From NCBI GenBank assembly GCA_964477265.1, contig CAYZDJ010000013.1, positions 21,902 through 85,901 on the forward strand: a DNA stretch of 64,000 nt. Direction: 5' to 3'. Below, in pieces: positions 45,303 through 55,340 of the stretch. The notes under the pieces are model-generated. The model was given only the letters and a program-made list of their open reading frames with translations, had not been told where the DNA came from and ran no database searches. The DNA is from CAIVPM01 sp964477265 (GTDB taxonomy: Bacteria > Bacteroidota > Bacteroidia > Chitinophagales > Chitinophagaceae). Position numbers and translations under genes: made by a program. Each line of letters begins with the position of its first letter. Position 1 is the first letter of the stretch.

Positions 45303-48300
45303 ATGAAAAAAATACTACTGGTATTATTCTTTTTTGTAATGAATTTTGCCATAGCACAACAAAGCAACAAGCTTTCTCCTGCGTTTAGATACATTGCTGC
45401 AAACCCATTGAATGCAGAAAATGAAGCGACTTATCCAACACTTTACAAGCAAGCATTTGCAAAGGCTTTAAACAATCAAACTAGTTTGATTGAAGATGGA
45501 TATATCTGTATTATTTATACCAGTAACAGCAAATTGTTGATAGAAAAAAATATTAATGTGCAATCCGTTTTGCCAAAGTTTGTAGCAGCATGGATTACGC
45601 CTCAACAATTGCAAGAACTTACTGAAATGAAGGATGTGCAATATATAGATGTGCCTAAAATCATTTTGCCAAACAATGATATTGCTGTGGGAACAACTGG
45701 AGCTTCGCTGTTGCAAGCTGGCAAGTTAAATAACACGTCATACAAAGGCGATGGTGTTATTGTTGGAGTATTTGATACTGGCATTGATTGGTTGCATTTA
45801 GATTTCAGGAGTCCTACTGATACTACCAAAAGCAGGATACTAAAAATATGGGATCAAACTATAACACCTATAACTGGCGAAGCATCTCCAAGTGGCTTTA
45901 ATTATGGTGTTGAATATACACAAACACATATAAACAATGAAATTGATGGAACGCCTGTTGGCTATGTAAGAGAAAAAGATATTAATGGACATGGAACACA
46001 CGTTGCAGGCTCAGCAGTAGGAAATGGTGCTGCATTGGCAACTAAAAAGTTTGCAGGTATTGCACCCAATGCTGATATAGTTTTTGTAAAAGGCGGCAAC
46101 AGCAGCTTTAGCGATTACAATGAAATAAATGCAATGACTTATTTTCAGAATGTAGCCAATGCTTTGGGCAAGCCAATTGTAGTAAACATGAGTATAGGTG
46201 GGCAATTTGGGGCACATGATGGAACAAATCCTGATGAAATTGCAGTTGATAATTTTTGTAGCAGTGCTGCTGGTAGAGTAGCTTGTATAAGTGCAGGAAA
46301 TGATAATGGTGCAACCATTCACAGGCAGGTTTCAATAGCTGCAGGTGGTAGTGCCAATGTGGTAGTAAATGTGCCTACAGCAAGTGGTTCAACTGCAACA
46401 GATGTATTCCAGATTTCATTGTATGTAAATGATACCAACAGAGTAAATGCTGTAATTACTTTGCCTAATGGCAGCACCATTACTGCCAATGCAGGGCAAA
46501 GCATTAGCCCAAGTGTATTAAGTGGAGCTGCAACTGCTTACTTTGATAACTATATTGATGCTGATAGTAAAGACAGACTGATTAACCTTTATGTAGTGAG
46601 AAGCAGTACCAGTGCAAACCCAAGTGGCACGTGGACTATAACTTTAAACAATGTTTCTGCAAGTGCAGTAAGGATAGATGGCTGGCTTAATTATAAAGGA
46701 ACAAATTTTGGCAGCACTACTGTTACAGGTGCTGATAATAATTACCTTGTTGGTTCGCCAGGCAACTGCACTAATGCTATTACAGTGGCAAGCTATGTTG
46801 GTAAATTAGATTGGTATTCCACTTCTACAAGTGCACCAGGAGGTTATCAGTATAGTGGATCTACACAGCAGGATAATATCTCAACTTTCAGCAGTATAGG
46901 ACCAAGAAGAGATGATACACAAAAGCCAACTATTGCAGCAACTGGGCAGGCTGTTGTTTCGTGCCTTGCACGTGATGCTGGCATTTCAGCAACAAGCACC
47001 ACTGTTGTAGTACAAGGATTGTATAGAGCTATTCAAGGGACAAGTATGTCGTCTCCTGTAGTTGCTGGTTGTGTAGCATTAATGCTACAAGCAAAGCCTA
47101 CTGCTACTTTCACTCAAATTAGAAATGCTATTACTGCAACTGCCACTAAAGATAATTTTACTGGAGCAAATACCAATTACATTTTTGGTGCAGGCAAAAT
47201 TGATGTGTTTAAAGCTGCCTCATCATTATCTACCTGCACTACCTTTAAAAGAGAAACTTATAGCTATGACTCCTCTGTAACAGGTGCTAACAATACAACA
47301 CTTAGCTTAGGTTCAAATAAAGCAGCTACAAGGTTTACGCCTTTACTTACAGGAAAACTTGGAGGCGTTTATTTTAAAACAGGTTCAACTATACCAACTA
47401 ACAGCTTTACTATTGAAGTGAGAAGCAGCGATGGAACAAACCCTGCTACGTTACTTGGAAGCCTTAGTGTTACACCTGCATCTATTGCCAGGTTTAGCTG
47501 GAACTATTATGATGTAACAAGTTTAAATATTAATGTTACCAATGGCACAGATTACTGGATTGTACTTGTACCAGGAGCAAGTGATAGCTGGGGTTTGGGC
47601 TATGAATCGTTGAGTGTAAGTGGTCGTTCGAAATATTTTAATGGAAGTAGTTGGATAGCTTACAATGACTTTAGAATAAGAAGTGTTGTGTACAATAATG
47701 ATATTCCAACATCTTCTTCAATAACAAATGTTACTGCTTGTAATGACTATACATGGAATGGCACAACATATACAGCTAGTGGGACATACACTTATACAAC
47801 TCCCAATGCTGTTGGATGTGATAGTGTAGCTACTTTAAATTTAACTGTTAATCAAAATTCTTCTTCAACAACTAATGCAAGTGTTTGTAGTAATCAATTA
47901 CCATATAATTGGAATGGTCAAAATTTTACTGGTGCTGGCTCTTATGTTGTTCATTTAACAAATAGTCAAGGGTGTGATAGTGCTGCTACACTTAATTTAA
48001 CTGTAAATGCTATACCTGTAGGTTCTGCCACTTATAGTGGAATTTGCAGTGGTCAACAAACGCATGTTGTATTATCAGGAACAGATTACTATACATGGGG
48101 TGCATATCAATTTTGGGGTGCTCCTATTTCTGGTTATAGTTTTTGTGGTTCAGGTTGTGGCAATATCATATCACAAACCCTAAATAACTTAAGCACCAGT
48201 AATGTAGGGGCTATTCGTTATGCAATTACTCCAGTGTCGTCAAATGGCTGTGCCGGTAATATATTTTATGCAGATGTTGCCGTAAACCCACGACCGGAAA

Positions 48301-50312
48301 TGTATGGTATGCAAAATACTTCGTACCCAACCACTCAATTTATCTGTAGTGGCAATACCACCAGCATTGATTTGCACTCAAGCGTAGATAATTCAACTTT
48401 TACATGGGTTGTATCTGGTAACTTTAATATAAGTGGATACAGTGGTTGTAGTAGTGGTTGTAGCGATACAATTAAGCAGACATTATTTAATAATACTAAC
48501 CTAAGTTATTTGCCAGTAACGTACACTATAACGCCTACTTCACCAGTTGGTTGTGTTGGCTCCTCACTTGATATTAAAGCACAAGTCGCATCAAATGTTA
48601 CGCCCGGTGTTTCTATAGCTGCATCAGTAAATAATGTAGTGGCAGGAACAAGCATTACAATAGCTGCAACACCAGAAAATACTGGCACTACAACAACTTA
48701 TATGTTTAAAGTAAATGGTGTGACAGTACAAAATAGTAGTAGCTCAACATATACATCCAATTCATTTAATAATAATGATAATGTAACCTGTATAATGACA
48801 ACAGATAATGTTTGTCAAACTTCAGCAAATGCTACAAGCAATGCTGTTACAATAATTACATCTGCATCATGTACACCTAACTCATCCAATACAAGTTTAA
48901 ATGTTTGCAGCAATCAATTGCCATATAGTTGGAATAATCAAAGCTACGCTGCTGCTGGATCTTATCTTGTGCATTTAACTAATGCAGGTGGTTGTGATAG
49001 TGCTGCTACATTGAACTTAACTGTAGATAATGCTGTTACGCCATCTGTTACAATTTCTACAGCAAGCAATACAATATGTAGCAGCAGCAGTGCAACATTT
49101 AATGCAAGTTCTGTTAATGGCGGTTCAAGTCCTACATATCAATGGAAGAAAAACGGAATAAATATTTCTACTGGAACAACCATAACATTTGCACCAAACA
49201 CCTTAACCACAGGCGATGTAATTAGTTGCACTTTAACTGCAAATAATATTTGCCAAACTACTACAGTTGCTAACAGCAATACAATTACCATTACAGTAGC
49301 TGCAACACCAAATGTGCTGGCAATTAAAAATGGATCGGGTGCTGCCATTACAAATGCTACCATGTGCACTTTATCAGGAACAATGAATTTGTATAATGCA
49401 ACTGGTGGTGGTGTATGGAGCAGTGATAATACAGGTGTAGCAACAGTTTCAAATGGTGTAGTTACTGCAGTTGCCAACGGCACTACCAATATTAAATATA
49501 CAGTAACCAGTGCAGCAAACTGCTCAGCATTTGTATCTGTAACTATAAACGTAGCAGCGTTATTACCGCCAAGCTCAATTGTTGGTGCATCAAATCTTTG
49601 CGTTGGTTCATCTACAACATATTCAACAGCATCAACAGGTGGTGTATGGAGCACACTGGGCAGGGCAAGCATTACAAATGGAGGAGTAGCTACAGGCACC
49701 AGTGCAGGTACTACATCAATAATTTATACCATAACCAATGGTGCTGGTTGCAGCAACTACACTAGTTTAGGCATAACCATATTTGCTATACCGGCTGTGC
49801 CAACTATTTCGTTTGTGCCTGGCACAACAGGAATAAGCGGTAGTGGTGGATACTGCAAAAACAAAACCTTTGGTTTAGTAGGTAATCCATCTGGTGGTGC
49901 ATGGAGCAGCACAGGAGCATTTAGTATTACAACTGGGGGCGTGGTAACTACATCCTCAACTCCAGGACCAGCAAGCGTTACATATGCTGTTTCAAACTCA
50001 AATGGCTGCGTTGCTCGCAGAACAGTATCTACAAACGTTGTAGCATGTAAAGGAGTAAATATTCAACCAGCCAATAATCAGGCATTGATTATTTATCCTA
50101 ACCCTGCACATTCAATGGTTAATATTAAGGTTAATGTGCTTGTGAGTAATGGCAAATTGGTGGTAACTGATTGCCTTGGCAGAGGAATGAAGGAACAAGC
50201 TTTAAGTATGGGATTAAATACAATTGATGTATCTGGTTTTGCAAAAGGTTTGTATTTTGTTTCTGTAATTACCGAGCAAGGCAAACAAACACATAAATTA
50301 GTAATAGAATAA
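45303..50312 (+). CDS. T9SS-secreted subtilisin-like (S8) protease with adhesin modules
   Basis: A 1669-residue exported protease. Signal peptide about 1-19. The S8 catalytic domain has Asp158 in VFDTGIDW, His233 in GHGTHVAG, Asn in ISAGNDNG and Ser581 in GTSMSSPVVAG. The His-to-Ser distance (348 residues, against about 157 in subtilisin) is explained by an inserted beta-sandwich (about 343-468), as in CspB/Csp-type proteases. After it come a propeptide-like or sandwich region (about 640-800), two GCDS modules (about 805-902), two PKD-like domains with GCGN/GCS motifs (about 903-1100), an Ig-like part, a third GCDS module (about 1189-1242), Ig-like group 2 modules (about 1340-1585) and a T9SS type A sorting domain (about 1590-1669, IYPNPAHSM to KLVIE). 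The last third is paralogous to that of the 3095-residue protein. Confidence 0.92.
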   Translation: MKKILLVLFFFVMNFAIAQQSNKLSPAFRYIAANPLNAENEATYPTLYKQAFAKALNNQTSLIEDGYICIIYTSNSKLLIEKNINVQSVLPKFVAAWITPQQLQELTEMKDVQYIDVPKIILPNNDIAVGTTGASLLQAGKLNNTSYKGDGVIVGVFDTGIDWLHLDFRSPTDTTKSRILKIWDQTITPITGEASPSGFNYGVEYTQTHINNEIDGTPVGYVREKDINGHGTHVAGSAVGNGAALATKKFAGIAPNADIVFVKGGNSSFSDYNEINAMTYFQNVANALGKPIVVNMSIGGQFGAHDGTNPDEIAVDNFCSSAAGRVACISAGNDNGATIHRQVSIAAGGSANVVVNVPTASGSTATDVFQISLYVNDTNRVNAVITLPNGSTITANAGQSISPSVLSGAATAYFDNYIDADSKDRLINLYVVRSSTSANPSGTWTITLNNVSASAVRIDGWLNYKGTNFGSTTVTGADNNYLVGSPGNCTNAITVASYVGKLDWYSTSTSAPGGYQYSGSTQQDNISTFSSIGPRRDDTQKPTIAATGQAVVSCLARDAGISATSTTVVVQGLYRAIQGTSMSSPVVAGCVALMLQAKPTATFTQIRNAITATATKDNFTGANTNYIFGAGKIDVFKAASSLSTCTTFKRETYSYDSSVTGANNTTLSLGSNKAATRFTPLLTGKLGGVYFKTGSTIPTNSFTIEVRSSDGTNPATLLGSLSVTPASIARFSWNYYDVTSLNINVTNGTDYWIVLVPGASDSWGLGYESLSVSGRSKYFNGSSWIAYNDFRIRSVVYNNDIPTSSSITNVTACNDYTWNGTTYTASGTYTYTTPNAVGCDSVATLNLTVNQNSSSTTNASVCSNQLPYNWNGQNFTGAGSYVVHLTNSQGCDSAATLNLTVNAIPVGSATYSGICSGQQTHVVLSGTDYYTWGAYQFWGAPISGYSFCGSGCGNIISQTLNNLSTSNVGAIRYAITPVSSNGCAGNIFYADVAVNPRPEMYGMQNTSYPTTQFICSGNTTSIDLHSSVDNSTFTWVVSGNFNISGYSGCSSGCSDTIKQTLFNNTNLSYLPVTYTITPTSPVGCVGSSLDIKAQVASNVTPGVSIAASVNNVVAGTSITIAATPENTGTTTTYMFKVNGVTVQNSSSSTYTSNSFNNNDNVTCIMTTDNVCQTSANATSNAVTIITSASCTPNSSNTSLNVCSNQLPYSWNNQSYAAAGSYLVHLTNAGGCDSAATLNLTVDNAVTPSVTISTASNTICSSSSATFNASSVNGGSSPTYQWKKNGINISTGTTITFAPNTLTTGDVISCTLTANNICQTTTVANSNTITITVAATPNVLAIKNGSGAAITNATMCTLSGTMNLYNATGGGVWSSDNTGVATVSNGVVTAVANGTTNIKYTVTSAANCSAFVSVTINVAALLPPSSIVGASNLCVGSSTTYSTASTGGVWSTLGRASITNGGVATGTSAGTTSIIYTITNGAGCSNYTSLGITIFAIPAVPTISFVPGTTGISGSGGYCKNKTFGLVGNPSGGAWSSTGAFSITTGGVVTTSSTPGPASVTYAVSNSNGCVARRTVSTNVVACKGVNIQPANNQALIIYPNPAHSMVNIKVNVLVSNGKLVVTDCLGRGMKEQALSMGLNTIDVSGFAKGLYFVSVITEQGKQTHKLVIE

Positions 50313-50350
50313 TTATATCGCGATATAAAAAACATTCACTTAGATAAAAA

Positions 50351-50390
50351 AACATCAAAGCCTTGAAACAAATTTCAGGGCTTTGATGTT
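50351..50390 (+). terminator. Terminator after the S8 protease gene
   Basis: An 18-bp stem, AACATCAAAGCCTTGAAA and TTTCAGGGCTTTGATGTT, with one wobble and a 4-base loop is followed by TTAAAATTGTT. Confidence 0.85.
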
Positions 50391-50479
50391 TAAAATTGTT
50401 AAGGTAAAAAATTGCATGTATTTGCAATATCAATCAACTGCTTGTGCTATATTTGACATAAGTAAAACAAGCTAAATAA

Positions 50480-51097
50480 ATGGACATTACCCACGAAGAA
50501 AAAACCAAGGCTACCGAAGCTATTATTGATAATGCCAAACTTGATGTTTCATTTATAACCATAAACGGAGTGGCAACAATTATAGCCTGCTCTGGCCTTA
50601 TGGCAAACAGTACAGCAGTCATTATTGGCTCTATGCTTATTGCAACACTGCTGTCGCCTATAGCAGGCACAGCACTTGCTTTAACAGACTTTAATACCAA
50701 AGGAATTTTTCAAGGTCTTAGAGCAATTGTATCAGGTGTGTTATTGGTTATTGTTATTGCCTATATCTATGGTCTTTCCTTTCCTCACATTGAAGCAACA
50801 GACAGAATGCTGGCAAGAACAGATCCAGGTGTTTTTGATTTTATTATAGCTTTTTTTGGTGGTATTGCCGGAGCTATTTCTTTGCTTTTTAAACGCTATA
50901 ATGGTGTTATGGTTGGTGTGGGTATAGCTACAGCATTGGTTCCACCACTTTCAACAGCAGGAATATTTTTTTCTAAAGGCAATTTTAATTTAGGTTTCAA
51001 AGCATTTGAACTGGCATTTATTAATATAACTTTTATTTTGCTTGCAAACTATCTAGTATTCAAATATTTTAAACTCTCTAGCAAAACGAATGAATAG
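50480..51097 (+). CDS. DUF389 family membrane protein
   Basis: A 205-residue integral membrane protein of the DUF389 (TIGR00341-like) family, function unknown. About five hydrophobic segments are seen. The family motif GLMANSTAVIIGSMLIATLLSPI (read in pieces: GLMANSTAVIIG, LLSPIAGTAL) and GIATALVPPLSTAG mark it. The last 8 bases overlap the start of the antiporter gene (51090), a tight translational coupling. A TATATTTG box at 50448-50455 fits the -7 consensus, with a TTTG 23 bases before it, longer than usual. The two genes may form an ion-homeostasis operon (inference). Confidence 0.85.
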   Translation: MDITHEEKTKATEAIIDNAKLDVSFITINGVATIIACSGLMANSTAVIIGSMLIATLLSPIAGTALALTDFNTKGIFQGLRAIVSGVLLVIVIAYIYGLSFPHIEATDRMLARTDPGVFDFIIAFFGGIAGAISLLFKRYNGVMVGVGIATALVPPLSTAGIFFSKGNFNLGFKAFELAFINITFILLANYLVFKYFKLSSKTNE

Positions 51098-52316
51098 TTA
51101 TCAGATTTTGGTTTTTATTATTGGTATTTCAGCATTATTTGCCTATGTTAATCATAGGTATATTAAAATGCCTTTTGTCATAGGCTTGTTCTTCCTCTCC
51201 TCTCTTTTATCTCTTTTTATTTTAAGTAGCAGGTTTTGGGCAAATACTTATTTTACCGAAATAAAATTATTGGTGCAAAGCGTTGACATCAGTAAGTTTA
51301 TTTTGGAATACATGTTGGGTTATTTGCTTTTTGCAGGCTCGCTACATACTGAGTGGGCTGATATAAAAAAGCAAATGAAACAGATTTCAGTTTTTGCTGT
51401 GCTGGGGGTACTATTATCTACCTTAATAATTGGAGCAGCCTTTTTTGGGATATGCAGTATGTTTCATATACAAATTGACTTTTTATATTGTGCACTTTTT
51501 GGTGCTTTAATTTCGCCAACTGACCCAGTTGCAGTTCTAGGTATTTTAACTAAAGCAAATGTTCCAAAAAAAATTGAAGCAACTATTGTAGGAGAAAGCT
51601 TATTTAACGACGGCGTAGGAGTTGTAGTTTTTATTGCACTATTAGAACTGTTGCATTCAGGCAGTTCAACTTTCAGTTTTTCACGCTTTGGAATATTGTT
51701 TTTGCAAGAAAGTTTTGGTGGGATTTTATTTGGTCTTTTAGCTGGTTACATTTTACATAAAATTTTAAAGTCAATTAATCACTACGAAACAGAAGTGCTT
51801 CTGACACTAGCTTTTGTTATGGTGGGTTATGCCCTTTGCCTTGAACTGCATATTTCTGGGGCTTTAGCAATGGTAATCATGGGGTTGTTTGTAGGCAATT
51901 ACAATCACAACAAAGCTATGAGCAGCGTTAGTATTGATTATGTAGATAAATTCTGGGAGCTGATAGATGTTGTTTTAAATGCAATTTTGTTTGTTATCAT
52001 TTCATTTGTAATTGTAGTCATTGATTTTAAAACTGAATATTTTATAGTAGCTTTTATTTCATTATTTATAGTTCTGCTGTCAAGAGTTATTATTGTAGTA
52101 CTTCCAGGCATTATTTTTTCTAGAATAATTGACTTTACAAAAAAAGAAATGAAACTAATTGTTTGGGGTGGGCTTCGTGGTGGACTTTCAATTGCTTTAG
52201 TACTTTCACTACCAGATGGCGAAGAAAAAAAATTGTTACTTGTTGCAACATACTTTTGTGTTGTATTTAGCATTTTAATTCAGGGGCTTACAATAGGAAA
52301 ACTGGCAAAAAGGTAA
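51090..52316 (+). CDS. Na+/H+ antiporter, CPA1/NhaP type
   Basis: An inner-membrane cation/proton antiporter of 408 residues with about 12 hydrophobic segments. The ion-binding signature NDGVGVVVFI (with the ND pair) and FGALISPTDPVAVLGIL match the CPA1 family, as does the late WGGLRGGLSIALVLSLP. Such exchangers expel Na+ or K+ and help regulate cytosolic pH. It shares an 8-base overlap with the upstream DUF389 gene. No cytosolic C-terminal regulatory domain is present, so it is a short form. Confidence 0.93.
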   Translation: MNSYQILVFIIGISALFAYVNHRYIKMPFVIGLFFLSSLLSLFILSSRFWANTYFTEIKLLVQSVDISKFILEYMLGYLLFAGSLHTEWADIKKQMKQISVFAVLGVLLSTLIIGAAFFGICSMFHIQIDFLYCALFGALISPTDPVAVLGILTKANVPKKIEATIVGESLFNDGVGVVVFIALLELLHSGSSTFSFSRFGILFLQESFGGILFGLLAGYILHKILKSINHYETEVLLTLAFVMVGYALCLELHISGALAMVIMGLFVGNYNHNKAMSSVSIDYVDKFWELIDVVLNAILFVIISFVIVVIDFKTEYFIVAFISLFIVLLSRVIIVVLPGIIFSRIIDFTKKEMKLIVWGGLRGGLSIALVLSLPDGEEKKLLLVATYFCVVFSILIQGLTIGKLAKR

Positions 52317-52391
52317 ATAATTTTTTTATATGTCACATACTTAAATAAAAACCTTACACCAATTTACTTCAAGGTTTTTATGTAGCATCAC

Positions 52392-52399
52392 TACATTTG
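52392..52399 (+). promoter_or_regulatory. Candidate -7 box of ccmE
   Basis: TACATTTG matches the TAnnTTTG consensus 16 bases before the ATG at 52415. It includes the TTG that could otherwise be read as an earlier start, which is then excluded. No good -33 element is seen. Confidence 0.4.
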
Positions 52400-52414
52400 C
52401 ACTTTATTTTTTAT

Positions 52415-52813
52415 ATGAAAAAAACAGAGATAATTATATTGGTTTTAATAGCTGCATCAATTGCTGTATTAATAAGTTTTTTTGGCAATGTTTCTACTTA
52501 CGAAACAATAGTAAGTGCTAAACAAAAAAATGGAAAATCAGTTAAGCTGGTGGCATCGCTTGTGCCAAATTCAATTGAATATGATGCTATCAAAAATCCA
52601 AATTATTTAACCTTTATGGCAAAAGATACTTTGAACAATACCATAAAAGTTATTTATCACGATGCAAAACCAACAGATATGGAAAAAAGCACACGCATTG
52701 TTTTGGATGGTAAAGTAAATGGCAATGAATTTGAGTGTAAAAGCATTTTGCTAAAATGTCCATCTAAATATAAAAATGAAGAAGCTGCAGTAAATAAAAT
52801 GCAGAGCAGTTAG
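52415..52813 (+). CDS. ccmE: Cytochrome c maturation heme chaperone CcmE
   Basis: A periplasmic, membrane-anchored chaperone that hands heme to the CcmF lyase. Starting from ATG 52415 it has 132 residues; a longer frame opens at TTG 52397, within the -7-like box. An N-terminal helix (about 5-23) anchors an OB-fold domain. The heme-binding site lies in LLKCPSKY, where a CxxxY (Cys115, Tyr119) stands in place of the HxxxY of the E. coli protein, a known variant in some lineages. Sequence and length fit short CcmE proteins. It is 61 bases upstream of ccmF. Confidence 0.9.
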   Translation: MKKTEIIILVLIAASIAVLISFFGNVSTYETIVSAKQKNGKSVKLVASLVPNSIEYDAIKNPNYLTFMAKDTLNNTIKVIYHDAKPTDMEKSTRIVLDGKVNGNEFECKSILLKCPSKYKNEEAAVNKMQSS

Positions 52814-52874
52814 CACTTGTAATTATTACGAAAAATAAATCTTCAAATTGGAAATAAGAAATTAAAAATTAGAA

Positions 52875-55304
52875 ATGGATTACATAGGCGAACATTTAGG
52901 CTACGGCAATTTTGGACATTTTCTTACACTACTTACATTGGTTGCATCTTTAGTAGCAACCATTTCTTTTTTTTATGCCAACAGGCAAACAGAAATTGCA
53001 GCAAAAGAAAGCTGGCTAAGGATTGCAAGGCTTTCCTTTTTAACACAAACATTTGCAGTATTTATCATTTTTGGCTTATTATTATTTTTAATTTACAACC
53101 ACTATCACGAGTATTATTTTGCCTGGAACCACAGCAGCCGAACATTAGAAAAACAATATCTTTTAGCTTGTATTTGGGAAGACCAAAGTGGTAGTTTTTT
53201 ACTTTGGGCAATATGGAATTGTGTATTGGGTTGGGTGTTTATTAAAAAACAAAAACAATACGAAGCACCAGTTTTAACTGTGGTAAGCTTTGCTCAGTTT
53301 TGCATAGCCACAATGATTATTGGCGTGTATTTTTTTGGGCAAAAAATTGGCAACAATCCCTTTGCTTTATTACGAAATGAATTGAATGCACCAATGCTTT
53401 TTCAAAAAGCAGATTACCTGAACTTTCCTAAAATTTTTGAAGGCAACGACTTGAATGTATCACTTCAAAACTATTGGATGGTTATTCACCCACCCGTTTT
53501 GTTTTTGGGTTTTGCATCTACCATTATTCCTTTTGGATTTGCATATCATGGCTTAGTAAATAAAGATAGTAATTGGGTAAAAGCAGCATTGCCATGGGCA
53601 AGTTTTAGTGCAGGTATTTTAGGTTTAGGTATTATGATGGGTGCAGCTTGGGCTTATGAAAGCCTGAACTTTGGTGGCTATTGGGCATGGGATCCTGTGG
53701 AAAATGCAAGCCTTGTGCCCTGGATAACTTTGGTTGCTGGGTTGCATTGCAACCTTATTTATAAAAGCAGTGGCTATAGCTTACGCAGCACATACTTTTT
53801 TTACATCATCAGTTTTGTACTGATTTTATATTCTACTTTTTTAACACGCAGTGGCATACTTGGAGATACAAGCGTACACGCCTTTACTGGTGCAGATATG
53901 ACCTTGCAATTGTTGATGTTTGTATTGGTGTTTTTTATTCCAGCTTTGTTACTTTTTTTTAGAAGATACAAAACAATTCCATCAATTAAAAAAGAAGAAG
54001 AAACTTACAGTAGAGAGTTTTGGATGTTTGTAGGAAGTTTAGTTTTATTTCTAGCTGCAATTGTTATTACTGCAAAAACTTCTATTCCTGTTTACAATAA
54101 AATTTTTGGAACAAGCATAGCACCATCAGATGAGCCAGAGTTTTCTTACAATCAGGTTCAAATTTTTGTTGCTATAATTATTGGAATGCTTACTGCCATT
54201 GCACAATACTTTAAATTTAAAAACACTGATAAAAAAGTATTCTATAAAAAATTATTAATACCTACAGTTATTTCTTTAGCAATAAGTATTGCAATAAGTT
54301 TATTTGGAAATATTAATTACAACAAGTTTGGAGTAGGATTTTTATCGGCTATTCATATTGCCATTTTTAGTAGTGTATATGCAGTAGTTGCCAATGCTTT
54401 TTATTTATTTAAAGACCTTAAAGGCAAACTAAAATTTAGTGGTGCATCTATTGCACATATTGGTTTTGGATTGGTGTTAGTTGGTATTTTAATTTCTTCA
54501 AGTAAAAAGACAGTATTAAGCTGGAACACAACAGGAGTTGCAGTTTTTAAGAAAGATAAAAAGGAAGACCCAGCAGAAAATATTACTTTATTTAAAGGTG
54601 TAAAAACCGATATGCAACGTGGCAACTACTATGTTACTTACGCAGATATTGTTAATGACGAAGTAAAAAAGAAAAAGCATTTTGAGATAAAATTTGAAAA
54701 TAAAACTACACACGAAACATTTACGCTACACCCAGATATAATAAAAGCAAATAAAGGAATGGAAGGCTTTAGTGCCAACCCTGACAGTAAACACTATTGG
54801 ACAAAAGACATATTTGTTTATATATCTTTTTTTACCGAAAATAAAATTGAAGACACAACACAATTTGTAAGCAAAACAATTAAAGTAGGTGATACTATTT
54901 TTTACAATAATGGTAGAATGGTATTGACAGGAATTGATAAGGATATAGCTACCATTAATAAAGTAGAACCTAATGCCAATGCAGGTTTTGGCTTGAAATT
55001 ACAAGTTATAAATAAAAATGGAGACAGATATTTAATGCAACCAAAAGTTGCTTTAGTTGACAGAGACGTGAAAATTTTTAATGACACTTTATTGGCAGAA
55101 TCCTTAATTGTAAAGTTTAATAAACTTGTGCCAAATAAGAATGATGAATTTGAAATTGGTGTAAAAGAAAGTAAACGTGTTAGTGAGTTTATTACGTTAA
55201 AAGTATATGAGTTTCCAATGATAAATATTTTGTGGTTAGGAATTGTAGTAATGGTAATAGGATTTATAATGAGTATGTTGCAGAGAATGAAATTATATAA
55301 TTAA
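52875..55304 (+). CDS. ccmF: Heme lyase CcmF (CcsA/CcmF family)
   Basis: A large inner-membrane protein that attaches heme to apocytochromes c. The 809 residues contain about 14-15 membrane segments. The heme-handling WWD-type motif is seen as GGYWAWDPVENASLVPWI (about 268-285), and conserved histidines follow (VHAFTGADM, the HPPVLFLGF segment). A periplasmic beta-rich part precedes the last helix. CcmE lies just upstream. Other maturation genes (ccmA-D, ccmG/H) are not in the window, so the set is split. Start is ATG 52875. Confidence 0.93.
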   Translation: MDYIGEHLGYGNFGHFLTLLTLVASLVATISFFYANRQTEIAAKESWLRIARLSFLTQTFAVFIIFGLLLFLIYNHYHEYYFAWNHSSRTLEKQYLLACIWEDQSGSFLLWAIWNCVLGWVFIKKQKQYEAPVLTVVSFAQFCIATMIIGVYFFGQKIGNNPFALLRNELNAPMLFQKADYLNFPKIFEGNDLNVSLQNYWMVIHPPVLFLGFASTIIPFGFAYHGLVNKDSNWVKAALPWASFSAGILGLGIMMGAAWAYESLNFGGYWAWDPVENASLVPWITLVAGLHCNLIYKSSGYSLRSTYFFYIISFVLILYSTFLTRSGILGDTSVHAFTGADMTLQLLMFVLVFFIPALLLFFRRYKTIPSIKKEEETYSREFWMFVGSLVLFLAAIVITAKTSIPVYNKIFGTSIAPSDEPEFSYNQVQIFVAIIIGMLTAIAQYFKFKNTDKKVFYKKLLIPTVISLAISIAISLFGNINYNKFGVGFLSAIHIAIFSSVYAVVANAFYLFKDLKGKLKFSGASIAHIGFGLVLVGILISSSKKTVLSWNTTGVAVFKKDKKEDPAENITLFKGVKTDMQRGNYYVTYADIVNDEVKKKKHFEIKFENKTTHETFTLHPDIIKANKGMEGFSANPDSKHYWTKDIFVYISFFTENKIEDTTQFVSKTIKVGDTIFYNNGRMVLTGIDKDIATINKVEPNANAGFGLKLQVINKNGDRYLMQPKVALVDRDVKIFNDTLLAESLIVKFNKLVPNKNDEFEIGVKESKRVSEFITLKVYEFPMINILWLGIVVMVIGFIMSMLQRMKLYN

Positions 55305-55340
55305 TCAGCTATTTTCACATCCTCACAATCCAAGGATTTG

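Noticed and set aside
49139..49699. 186-codon open frame antisense to the S8 protease gene
   Set aside because: A by-product of the Thr/Val-rich repeat codons; biased composition and no motifs.
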